Positions 56,763 through 64,000 of a stretch of DNA of 64,000 bases are shown here, piece by piece. The DNA comes from Streptomyces sp. ISL-94 (GTDB lineage Bacteria; Actinomycetota; Actinomycetes; Streptomycetales; Streptomycetaceae). Made by a program: the position numbers and the translations under genes. The first letter of the stretch is position 1. Each line of letters starts with the position of its first letter. The stretch spans positions 1 to 64,000 of the forward strand of contig NZ_JAGGOZ010000037.1 of assembly GCF_018614075.1 (NCBI RefSeq). Reading direction: 5' to 3'. The notes under the pieces were generated by a model that was given only the letters and a program-made list of their open reading frames with translations, had not been told where the DNA came from and did no database searches.

Positions 56763-58624
56763 GCCGGCACTCCCATCCGGTCGAGTACGGAGGACAGCAC
56801 GGCGACGGCGTCACAGCCGGCGAAGACGTACTCGTCCACGGAAGCCTCTGCGGTACCCGGCTTGCCGGCGAGGAACACGGTCGTGGCACCCGCGGCGCGC
56901 AGGGCCCCGGCCACCGCCTCGGCCTGCTCCTCGTACAGCGCGTCGCTGGAGCAGAGCACGGCCACGCCGTCGGAGCCGCTCGCGGCGTAGGCCTCGGCGG
57001 CCGTCGCCGGGTCCACGGACACCGGGTCGTGCACCGGTTCGATGCCGCCCGCCTGGAACAGGTTCGAGGCAAAGGTGGCCCGCGCGGTGTGCGCGGCCGC
57101 CGGACCCAGTGCGGCCAGGAAGATCCGCGGCCGGGCGCCGGTCGCCGCCAGATGCGCGTCGCTGCGGGCGCGCAGCGCCTCGTAGGCCTCGTCGCGCCGC
57201 ACGCGGGGCAGGCCGCCGGTGGGGCCGGCGGGGGCGGTTTCGCGGACGACGGGCTTCTCCGACAGCAGCGGGAACTCACTGACACCGGTGATCGGTTCGC
57301 GGCGCTTGGCCAGCTTCTTCGAGCGTTCGGCCCAGGTGGCGGCGAGGCGGTCGGCGACCAGCCCGGAGCGCAGGGCGGCGGCCTGGCCGCCGGCCTTCTC
57401 CAGGGTCTGGAAGAACTCCCAGGCGGCGTGGGCGAGTTCGGCGGTGAGGTGCTCGACGTAGTACGAGCCGCCGGCCGGATCGATCACGCGGGCCAGGTGC
57501 GACTCCTCCAGCAGGATGGTGGAGGTGTTGCGGGAGATGCGGCGCGCGAAGGCATCGGGCAGGCCCAGCTCGTGGTCGAAGGGGAGCACGGTGACCGCGT
57601 CCGCGCCGCCCACGCCGGCGGCCATGCAGGCCACGGTGGTGCGCAGCATGTTCACCCACGGGTCACGGCGGGTCATCATCACCGGCGAGGTCACCGCGTG
57701 CTGGAGCTGGGCGCCCGCCTCCGGGGCCCCCGAGGCCTCGGCGACACGGGCCCACAGGCGGCGCGCGGCGCGCAGCTTGGCGATCGTGAGGAACTGGTCG
57801 GCCGTGGCCGCGTAGCGGAACTCCAGCTGGCCCAAGGCCGCCGCGGTGCTCAGGCCGGCCCCGGTGAGCGCGCGCAGGTAGGCGACGCCGGTGGCCAGGG
57901 ACAGCCCCAGCTCCTCGGCGGCGCTGCCGCCGGCCTCGTGGTACGGCAGGGCGTCCACGGTCAGGGCGCGGACCCCGGGCCGGCCGGCGGCGGCCTCCCG
58001 GGCCAGCTCCACGGCGTCGGCCATGTCGAGTGCCTCGCCCGTACGGGCCTCATGGCCCAGCGGGTCGGCGCCGAGCGAGGCGCGGGCCGCCTCGGGGGCC
58101 ACCCCCCGCTCCGCGTACAGGTCCAGCAACGCGCGGGCGGCCGCGGCGTATTCGGCTCCGGCGTCCAGGGACACCGGAGCGAGGTCGAGGTAGACGCCGT
58201 CCAGTGCCCGGGCGAGGCCGTCGACCGGGAGGCCGCCCTGGCCCACGGGGAGCCACAGCGAGGTGACCCCGTTCTCCAGATCGGCGAGAACGGCCTCGTT
58301 CAGGCGTACGGGATCGGAGCCCGCGAGGCGCTGGCGCACGTCCCAGCCGTTCGCGGTGGTGCCTTCCGGCTTGCCGCCCCGAACGAAGGGGGCGAAGCCG
58401 GGGAAACCGGTGTCGGGAGCCGTCCCGTCGGGCGGCGCGGTGTACAGCGGGCGGGTGGTGAGCCCGTCCTCGAGTGGGGTGGACAAAGCGTCTTCTGCGG
58501 CCTCGCCGGAGGCTTCCTTGCCCGACTTGCGCAGTACGCCTTCTACAAGGCGCTGCCACTGCTCATGCGTCGCGTCAGGGAACTCGGCGGCCAGGGAGAG
58601 CCCGTCGTCAGGCAGGACCGTCAT
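56759..58624 (-). CDS. mutA: Methylmalonyl-CoA mutase, small subunit
   Basis: 621 residues from ATG 58624. The barrel domain is recognisable ([24 protein letters not shown]-like [30 protein letters not shown]). The C-terminal domain lacks the B12 DxHxxG, as in all small subunits ([14 protein letters not shown]). It pairs with the large subunit, to which it is coupled by ATGA overlap. Confidence 0.95.
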
Positions 58625-59555
58625 GGCTCGAATGCTAGGGGCGGCACTGGAGCGGCACCATACCGCTGGGTGTGATCTCGCACTCTCATGGCGTGCTGAA
58701 GGATCACGGAATGCCCGGCTGAGCAGCGGCGTTGCGGCTGCTTCCGACAGTACGGCCGAACCTGCGCGCGGGGTCGTGATCCGCGCCGGACGGTCGCGGA
58801 CGCGCGATGTCGCCGCCGCGGCGCCGACCATCACCTCCAGGTGGCACCCACCCAAAATGCTCGCCGGCCCGGTCACGGCCCCAACCGCCGGATTGACCAC
58901 ATCCAACAGAACAACCCCCGCGCACCCGGGGCGCGGGGAGATCGCCCCGCGGCCGGCGCCCGCCCTACCGGTCGGCGCCGCTCCGCCCCGCCGCTTCCCG
59001 GCGCGGGCGCGCCGCGTGTCGCCCCCGGAGGCCGCCCCGGGCCACCTCCGCTTGCCGCCTTGCCGGCCGGTGCAGCGCCGCCGTCCCGCCGCGCCCCTGC
59101 GCAGCACCGGGTTGCCCGCGGGTCGCCTCGGGTGACCCCGTTTCCGTCTTGTCGGCGGCGCAGGGCCGCCCCTGGCGCGGGCGCCTGCGCAGCACCGGGT
59201 CGCCCCGGGGGCCGCCCCGGGTCACCTCCGCTTGCCGCCTTGCCGGCCGGCGCCGCGTCTCATCCCGACGCCGCTGCACGGAACCGTCTCCCGAGCCCGC
59301 CCCAATCGTCCCCCGCGCGTGCGGCGGGCAGGGCGCGGGGATGCGTCCCGGCGCGGTGTTCGGCATGCGCCCAGTGCGTTCGCTTGCCGTGCGGAGCGGG
59401 AATGGCGCGCAGCGGGTTCTCAGCCCCGGCGGCGTTTGAGGCGCGGGGGCGGGGGCGGGGGCGGAGCCCCCCGCGGCGGAGCCGCACATTCGGCACGGCA
59501 GGAAGGCGCCCCGCAGGGGCGGCGCTGCGGGGTATGGCGGGCACGTTGCGCGACC
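58625..59555. other. 931-bp non-coding, repeat-rich region
   Basis: No gene is supported. The first 100 bp should contain the mutA promoter. Bases 59010-59255 hold imperfect tandem repeats (separate entry). Further right is a G-rich stretch (59440-59475) after GGCGTTTGAGGCGC, a sequence often seen beside Streptomyces terminators. All long open frames are side effects of the high GC content. Confidence 0.7.
59010..59255. repeat. Imperfect tandem repeats of about 90 bp, nearly three copies
   Basis: A 41-bp block at 59030-59070 recurs at 59210-59250 with one mismatch, 180 bp apart. GCGCAGCACCGGGT occurs at about 59099 and 59188. The intervening copy has diverged. The array abuts a truncated monooxygenase gene and may mark the site of a deletion. 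Confidence 0.7.
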
Positions 59556-59822
59556 GTGAACCACGCCGCCCTCAAGCCCGACGCCCTCCCCGAGGCCCTG
59601 GCCCAGTACCGCGAGGAGTGGTTCACGCACGGAGCCGCCGACGGCTTCGACATCATGGCCCCCGTGCTGCCCGCCGGCCTGGCCGACTTCGTCGACCACG
59701 TCGTGCCGATCCTCCAGCGGCGCGGGCTCTTCCGCACCGAGTACACCGGCGCCACCCTGCGCGACCACTACGGCCTGCCGCGCCCGGCCAGCCGCCACAC
59801 CCGGGAGGCGGTCACCTCGTGA
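59556..59822 (+). pseudogene. C-terminal remnant of a luciferase-like FMN monooxygenase (NtaA/SnaA type)
   Basis: 88 codons from GTG 59556, no proper ribosome site. The end of an NtaA/SoxA-like flavin monooxygenase is clear: [54 protein letters not shown]. The first 350 or so residues of the family, including the whole barrel core, are absent, and the upstream DNA is repeat-rich and non-coding. Best read as a deletion relic rather than a small functional gene. Confidence 0.8.
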
Positions 59823-59860
59823 GCGCGGGGCGGTCCCCGGAGGACCGCCCCCCTGCTCAC
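59819..59860. terminator. Terminator between the monooxygenase relic and the oxidoreductase gene
   Basis: Outer stem GTGAGC/GCTCAC (59819-59824 / 59855-59860) and inner 9-bp stem GGGCGGTCC/GGACCGCCC (59828-59836 / 59842-59850). Confidence 0.75.
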
Positions 59861-59883
59861 GTTCGCAGAACCGTCATACCGCG

Positions 59884-60804
59884 TCAGACCGTCAGGACGA
59901 TCTTGCCGCGGGTGCGGCCCGCGGCGCTCAGCTCCCAGGCCTTGGCCGCCTCGGCGAGCGGCAGGGCGTGCTCCACGTTGACGGTGAGCTTGCCGGCGTC
60001 GGCCAGCTCGGCGAGGAAGGTCAGGTCGGCCGTGTCGGGGCGTACCCACAGCTGGTGCGCGCCCTTGGCGGCGGCCTCGTAGTCGGCGATGGAGACCACC
60101 CGGTGGCGCTCCTTGACCAGCGACTGGAGGGTCTCGACGACATTGTCCCCGTAGAAGTCCAGGCCCGCGTCCACGCCTTCGGGCGCCAGCTCGCGGATAC
60201 GGTCGGCCATGCCCTCCCCGTACAGGACCGGCTCGGCGCCGAGCGAGCGCAGGTAGTCGTGGTTGTGGGCGCCGGCCGTGCCGATGACCCGCAGGCCGAG
60301 GGCGACCGCGATCTGCACGCCGAAGGAGCCGGTGCCGCCCGCCGCGGAGTGGATGACGACGGTCTCGCCGGAGGTGAGGCCCACGCGGGTGAGGGACTGG
60401 TAGGCGGTCAGGCCGGCCAGCGGGATGCCCGCGGCCTGCTCGAAGGTGAGCTCGCGGGGCTTGCGCGCCAGCGTCCGGACGGGGGCGGTGACCAGTTCGG
60501 CGTAGGTGCCGAGCTCCACCCATTCCTTGCGGACGTAGCCGTACACCTCGTCGCCGACGGCGTAGTCGAAGGTGTCGGGACCGACCGCCTCGACGACACC
60601 GGCGACGTCCCAGCCGGGTATGACCGGGTGGCGCACTTCGAGGATCGGGTCGAGGTATCCGGCGGCGAGCTTCCAGTCCACCGGGTTGACCCCGGCGGCC
60701 TTGACGCGGACGAGGACCTCGCCCGGACCGACCTTGGGCTCCGGGACGTCAACGAGCTTGAGGGTGTCGGCAGTTCCGTATGCGTTGTACGTGATGGCCT
60801 TCAT
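59884..60804 (-). CDS. NADP-dependent quinone oxidoreductase-type MDR enzyme
   Basis: 306 residues from ATG 60804 (GTG 60816 is an alternative). Medium-chain dehydrogenase without zinc cysteines: GxGEVLVRVKAAGVNPVDWKL-type start (GPGEVLVRVKAAGVNPVD), GWDVAGVVEAVG, AGIPLAGLTAYQSL, and the cofactor loop HSAAGGTGSFGVQIA. It reduces quinones or enones with NADPH. Same strand as the DUF2470-type gene 91 bp upstream. General metabolism most likely. Confidence 0.92.
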   Translation of the reverse strand: MKAITYNAYGTADTLKLVDVPEPKVGPGEVLVRVKAAGVNPVDWKLAAGYLDPILEVRHPVIPGWDVAGVVEAVGPDTFDYAVGDEVYGYVRKEWVELGTYAELVTAPVRTLARKPRELTFEQAAGIPLAGLTAYQSLTRVGLTSGETVVIHSAAGGTGSFGVQIAVALGLRVIGTAGAHNHDYLRSLGAEPVLYGEGMADRIRELAPEGVDAGLDFYGDNVVETLQSLVKERHRVVSIADYEAAAKGAHQLWVRPDTADLTFLAELADAGKLTVNVEHALPLAEAAKAWELSAAGRTRGKIVLTV

Positions 60805-60895
60805 GATCGTCACCAACGGACCCCGGGCGCGCGCTATTCCTCGTTCCCCGGTCCGTCCTCGTTCCTCAGTCCGTTCCTGAGTCCGGCCTCATTCC

Positions 60896-61618
60896 TCAGG
60901 CCGGCAGCGTGTTGCGGTGCGAGCGCCGCCGGGCCGCGCTGAAGAGCGCCTGGATCTGGGCGCCCGACTGGTCGACGTCGTCGAGGGGCGAGGGGAAGGG
61001 CAGCCGTACGTCGCGGTGGCCGCGCCGCTCCTCCAGCCGCAGGGTGATCCCGTACCGGTCCATGGCCGCCGGCAGCGCGCGCAGGACCGCCCCGGCGGGC
61101 AGCGGGTGGACCAGGCGCAGCAGCAGGGTGACGAGGTCCGCGTGGGCGTCGAGCAGGTGCGTGAGCATGCCCGCCTCGTACGGGGCCAGCGGGTCGGGGC
61201 GGGCCGCGTCCAGCTCTTCGAGGCCGACGTACGCGAACCCGTCCGGGGTCTCCAGGACCGCCTGGCCGAATTCCACGCAGGTGGAGGCGGCCGCCTCGTC
61301 GGTGTAGGGGGTCAGCAGGCGGCCCACCACGGTGACGCGGGCGCGCACCCGGTCCCGTACGGGGGTGGGGGCGACGTCGGTGAACTCCAGCCGGATCGCG
61401 GGCCGGTCCTCGGCGTCGCCGCCGGGCTCGGCGGGGTGCAGGTGGAGGCGGCCCATCGGGTCCGTGCCGTCGAGGTGGCGGACCTCGGAGCGCAGTCCGT
61501 CGGTGACCACGGTCAGGGAGTGGGCGGCGGCCAGGACCGAACGGACCCGCTCGGCGTCGGTGGGCCGGGCGGCCGGGGAGGCCGGGGCGGCGGGGGCGGG
61601 GGCACCGGACATGCGCAT
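60896..61618 (-). CDS. DUF2470-type (heme/flavin-handling family) protein under iron control
   Basis: 240 residues from ATG 61618, with GGAGAG 6 nt before it. N-terminal segment TDAERVRSVLAAAHSLTVVTDG and a C-terminal DUF2470-like part (HADLVTLLLRLVHPLP, VLRALPAAMDRYGITL). Relatives occur with heme-degrading or pyridoxamine-oxidase-like folds and are often iron-regulated. A near-consensus iron box lies 48 bp upstream, so expression should rise under iron limitation. Exact reaction unknown. Confidence 0.75.
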   Translation of the reverse strand: MRMSGAPAPAAPASPAARPTDAERVRSVLAAAHSLTVVTDGLRSEVRHLDGTDPMGRLHLHPAEPGGDAEDRPAIRLEFTDVAPTPVRDRVRARVTVVGRLLTPYTDEAAASTCVEFGQAVLETPDGFAYVGLEELDAARPDPLAPYEAGMLTHLLDAHADLVTLLLRLVHPLPAGAVLRALPAAMDRYGITLRLEERRGHRDVRLPFPSPLDDVDQSGAQIQALFSAARRRSHRNTLPA

Positions 61619-61665
61619 GCGGATCTCTCCATCGTCCCGAGGGCAGGCAGCTGACTAAGTCTTAC

Positions 61666-61684
61666 TTAGGCATGCCTAACCTAA
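61666..61684 (-). promoter_or_regulatory. Iron box (DmdR/IdeR operator)
   Basis: TTAGGCATGCCTAACCTAA matches the 19-bp iron-box pattern TTAGGTTAGGCTAACCTAA at most positions. TTACTTAGG just before it adds a partial second site. It lies upstream of the DUF2470-type gene on the minus strand. Confidence 0.85.
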
Positions 61685-61796
61685 CCCATTGCGCTCGTGG
61701 GGAGTAGCTCGGATGGGTCGTGTCGCTGTTGGGCTGAACGGGTGAAACACGAGAGGATGGGGGGATGCACATGAAGCGCACGGCCGAGGCGGCCCG

Positions 61797-62192
61797 GTGA
61801 GCAGGTACGACGTCACCGACGAACAGTGGGAGGGGCTCGCGCAGGTGGTCCCCCTGCGTAGTCGCAACGAATGGCCCTCCCGGGTGGACCACCGCACGAT
61901 CCCCACGGCGCCCGGAGCGTCGGCGGCGGAGCAGCGGCGCTTCGTGGTGATCCGGGTTCAGGTCTTCGCCGACGCGCGAGAGGTGGCGGAGTACCTGATC
62001 GCGCAGATCCCGGTGCTGCTCGACCTGACCGGTGCGGACAGCGAAGTCGCCAAGCGGATCCTCGACTTCAGCAGCGGCGTGGTCTTCGGGCTGGGCAGCG
62101 GCATGCACCGGGTGGACCGGAACGTCTTCCTGCTGGCGCCCGTGGGGACCGAGGTCGAGGGGATCGCGGCGGCGGCCGTCCCCCGATCGTAG
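61797..62192 (+). CDS. Small conserved-looking protein of unknown function
   Basis: 131 residues from GTG 61797. I do not recognise the family. It has a mixed alpha/beta core (FVVIRVQVFADAREVAEYL, ILDFSSGVVFGLG, NVFLLAP). No signal or membrane segment. An 11-codon open frame (61765-61800) overlaps the start as GTGA. Codon use is normal for the genome. Confidence 0.7.
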   Translation: MSRYDVTDEQWEGLAQVVPLRSRNEWPSRVDHRTIPTAPGASAAEQRRFVVIRVQVFADAREVAEYLIAQIPVLLDLTGADSEVAKRILDFSSGVVFGLGSGMHRVDRNVFLLAPVGTEVEGIAAAAVPRS

Positions 62193-62259
62193 GAACGTCG
62201 CGACGCCGGAACGGTTCGCCGGGCCCACGGGGGGCCCGGCGGCCCGTACCGTCCCGCGC

Positions 62260-63849
62260 ATGAACGCCCCTCCCGAAGCCGCCGCCGCGTTATCCGCCGC
62301 CCACGAAGCCCCCGCCGCCCACGAAGCCCCGTTCCGCCCGCCCGGCCCGCCCGGCCCGCCCGCCGCGGCCCCGGCCGCGCCCACCCCGGTGGGCTTGCCC
62401 GCCCCCATGGCGTCGGCCGTGTCGGCCCCCGTTGCCCCGGTCGTGCCGGCGCCGGCCTTCGCCGGCCCCGTGTCGGCCCCAGCGGCCGCTGGGCCCCGGC
62501 CGGTGGCCCAAGTCGCCACAGGGCAGGGGCCGGCCGCCAAGGCGCCGGCGGAGCCGGCCTCCGTCGGTCCGGTCGTGCCGGCGCAGATCGGGCCCGTCGG
62601 CCTCAGGCGGACCGGAGCGCCTGCCGAGCCCGCGCCGCGGACACCGCAGCGGGTGCCGGAGCGGCGGCCCGTGGTCACCGCGCTGCGCCTCTCCGCCTTC
62701 GGACCGCACCGCGGCGCCGCCTTCCGGCTCGGGCCCGTCACCCTCTTCGCCGGTCCGAGCGGCAGCGGCAAGTCCCAGGCCCTGGCCGCCTACGAGGCAC
62801 TCGCCGCGCTGGGTTCCGGAGCCGCGCTGGAGGACGCCTTCCCGGACCCGGGCCTGCGCATCCCCGACCTGGCCGTCCCCGACGCCGGGCAGCGGCGCGG
62901 ATTCCGCATCGGCTGTACGGTCGACGGCCCCGCCGGGCCGGTCCGGCTCGACCTCGCCGTCCAGGCCGAGCCCGCCCTGCGGATCGTCGGCGAACGGCTC
63001 TCCCAGGACGGGCAGGTCCTGCTCGCCACCGCCCTGCGCGACCCCGGCCGCCGCTGCGTGCAAGCGGCCTGGCTGACCGGCGGCACCACCGGGGTCACCC
63101 GGGCCCCGCTGCCCGACGACCGGCTCGGCACCGCCCTGCTCCCGCTCCGCGTGGCCGGAGCCACCGCCGGCCAGCGGCAGGTCCTGGCCGCCGCCGAGCA
63201 GGTGGTCGTCGCCCTGCGCTCGGTGTTCCCCTGCGACCCCCGCCCGGAGCGGATGCGCGCCCCCGTCCCGCCGGGGGAGGGACGGCTCCTGGCCGACTGC
63301 GCCAACCTGGCCGACGTACTGCGCCGGACCCGCCACGAATGCGGCACCCGGCACGCGCTGCTGACCGAGGCGGCCCGTACGGGCTGCGCGGGACCCGTCG
63401 CCGGGCTGGAGGTACGGGCCCCCGCGGGCGGGCCCGTCACGGCGGTGCTCGAGCGCGGCCCCGCCCGGCCCGCCACGGAACTGGCCCGCCTCGGCGCCGG
63501 GGAACTCCGCTTCCTCGCCCTGGCCCTGGTCCTGCTGACCGGCCCGGGCGTGCTAGCCATGGACCCCGCCGCCGAACTGCTCTCCGCGCAGCAGGCGCTG
63601 ACGGTACTGGCCGACGGCTTCGACCGCGGCCTGGACCGGCGCCAGGGCGCGGAACTGCTGCGCCTGGCCCAGCTGGCCGGCGCGCACGGCCACATCCGGC
63701 TGGTGGCGGCGGTGGGGGAGGAGCTCGCGGACACCGCCCGGACCCTCCCCGGCGTCACAGTGGTAGACCTGACCCATGAACGAGGCGAACGAGGTGAACG
63801 AGGTGAACGAGGCGAACGAAACGGCCGGGACACCCGAACCGCACGGTGA
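62260..63849 (+). CDS. ATP-binding protein (ABC/RecF-like ATPase) with Pro/Ala-rich N-terminus
   Basis: 529 residues from ATG 62260. Residues 1-130 are Ala/Pro-rich and probably disordered. From about 140: LSAFGPHRGAAFRLGPVTLFAG, Walker A GPSGSGKSQ, ABC-like signature ARLGAGELRFLAL and Walker B-like GPGVLAMDPAAEL. This is the SMC/RecF style of a single-domain ATPase often encoded next to MazG-type enzymes. The 3' end overlaps the next gene by 74 bp through a 9-bp repeat read in two frames. Confidence 0.8.
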   Translation: MNAPPEAAAALSAAHEAPAAHEAPFRPPGPPGPPAAAPAAPTPVGLPAPMASAVSAPVAPVVPAPAFAGPVSAPAAAGPRPVAQVATGQGPAAKAPAEPASVGPVVPAQIGPVGLRRTGAPAEPAPRTPQRVPERRPVVTALRLSAFGPHRGAAFRLGPVTLFAGPSGSGKSQALAAYEALAALGSGAALEDAFPDPGLRIPDLAVPDAGQRRGFRIGCTVDGPAGPVRLDLAVQAEPALRIVGERLSQDGQVLLATALRDPGRRCVQAAWLTGGTTGVTRAPLPDDRLGTALLPLRVAGATAGQRQVLAAAEQVVVALRSVFPCDPRPERMRAPVPPGEGRLLADCANLADVLRRTRHECGTRHALLTEAARTGCAGPVAGLEVRAPAGGPVTAVLERGPARPATELARLGAGELRFLALALVLLTGPGVLAMDPAAELLSAQQALTVLADGFDRGLDRRQGAELLRLAQLAGAHGHIRLVAAVGEELADTARTLPGVTVVDLTHERGERGERGERGERNGRDTRTAR

Positions 63850-64000
63850 GCGGCTCGGGCAACTCCAGTGCAGGCTGGCCGACTTCGCAGCGGCGCGCGG
63901 CTGGCAGCCCTACCACACGCCCAAGAATCTGGCGGTGGCGTTGAGCGTCGAGGCGGCCGAACTGGTCGAGATCTTCCAGTGGCTGACCCCGGAGCAGTCG
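63776..64000 (+). CDS. MazG-like nucleotide pyrophosphohydrolase, N-terminal part (runs off window)
   Basis: 75 residues seen from ATG 63776. After a repeat-encoded leader (NEANEVNEVNEANE), the MazG/dCTPase start is clear: LGQLQCRLADFAAARGWQPY, TPKNLAVALSVEAAELVEIF and QWLTPEQS, with the metal-binding EAAEL region. Cleaves nucleoside triphosphates to monophosphates as a house-cleaning enzyme. The true start may be later than 63776. Confidence 0.88.
   Translation, partial: MNEANEVNEVNEANETAGTPEPHGERLGQLQCRLADFAAARGWQPYHTPKNLAVALSVEAAELVEIFQWLTPEQS
63779..63823 (+). repeat. 9-bp tandem repeat (GAACGAGGY) in two overlapping reading frames
   Basis: Five copies. They encode ERGERGERGER at the end of the ATPase and NEVNEVNEANE at the start of the MazG-like protein. 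Confidence 0.85.

Noticed and set aside
58965..59798. Long minus-strand open frame of 277 codons
   Set aside because: Antisense to the monooxygenase relic and the repeats. Composition is that of a GC-driven shadow frame.
61765..61800. 11-residue open frame overlapping the start at 61797 (GTGA)
   Set aside because: It could couple translation, but it is too short, its ribosome site is doubtful and I see no other support.

Overview
The window is high-GC actinobacterial DNA, almost certainly Streptomyces. The evidence is GC-rich third codon positions, frequent GTG/TTG starts, SARP and LAL regulators, rare TTA codons and modular type I polyketide synthases (PKS). It holds parts of two polyketide gene sets, separated by about 10 kb of apparently unrelated genes and followed on the right by general metabolism.

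Region A (1-17.3 kb). A modular PKS runs off the left edge on the minus strand. It opens with a free loading ACP and contains ACP-KS-AT-DH-KR-ACP-KS within the window. Around it are a discrete acyltransferase with a GPSFG active site, a type II thioesterase, a LAL regulator, a translationally coupled metallophosphoesterase/phosphopantetheinyl transferase pair, a thioesterase-like protein without its nucleophile, and a cassette of acyl-AMP ligase, nitrilase-type amidase and a severely shortened methylmalonyl-CoA mutase-like protein. Ligase, amidase and discrete AT together suggest a special carboxylic-acid starter loaded on the N-terminal ACP. A direct repeat (AGGGG, 12-bp period) lies in several promoter regions here and is a candidate operator for the cluster.

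Region B (17.3-27.3 kb). Two active Ser/Thr kinases with C-terminal beta-propellers and one pseudokinase, an Lrp regulator, asparaginase, an alpha/beta hydrolase, and a TetR regulator divergent from an imine reductase-like protein.

Region C (27.4-53.2 kb). A second polyketide system with two PKS proteins: a KSQ-type loading module (KSQ-AT-degenerate DH-KR-ACP) and a terminal module KS-AT-DH-KR-ACP-R. The reductase domain predicts release as an aldehyde. A class III aminotransferase, a flavin reductase with a small unknown partner, a group D flavin monooxygenase, a P450 and its ferredoxin, a Tat-exported flavin amine oxidase, two NTF2-like proteins, its own PPTase and type II thioesterase, and two SARP regulators surround it. 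With the imine reductase next door this reads as an amine or cyclic-amine (alkaloid-like) polyketide pathway. TTA codons in the large SARP and in the flavin reductase point to bldA control. I do not recognise the cluster as a specific known one, and the two-module line is too short to explain a cyclic alkaloid unless other modules contribute.

Region D (53.2-64 kb). meaB and both methylmalonyl-CoA mutase subunits form one operon. Then come a 0.9-kb repeat-rich non-coding stretch, a C-terminal relic of a luciferase-like monooxygenase, a quinone-type oxidoreductase, an iron-box-controlled DUF2470-type protein, a small unknown protein, an ATPase and the start of a MazG-like pyrophosphohydrolase.
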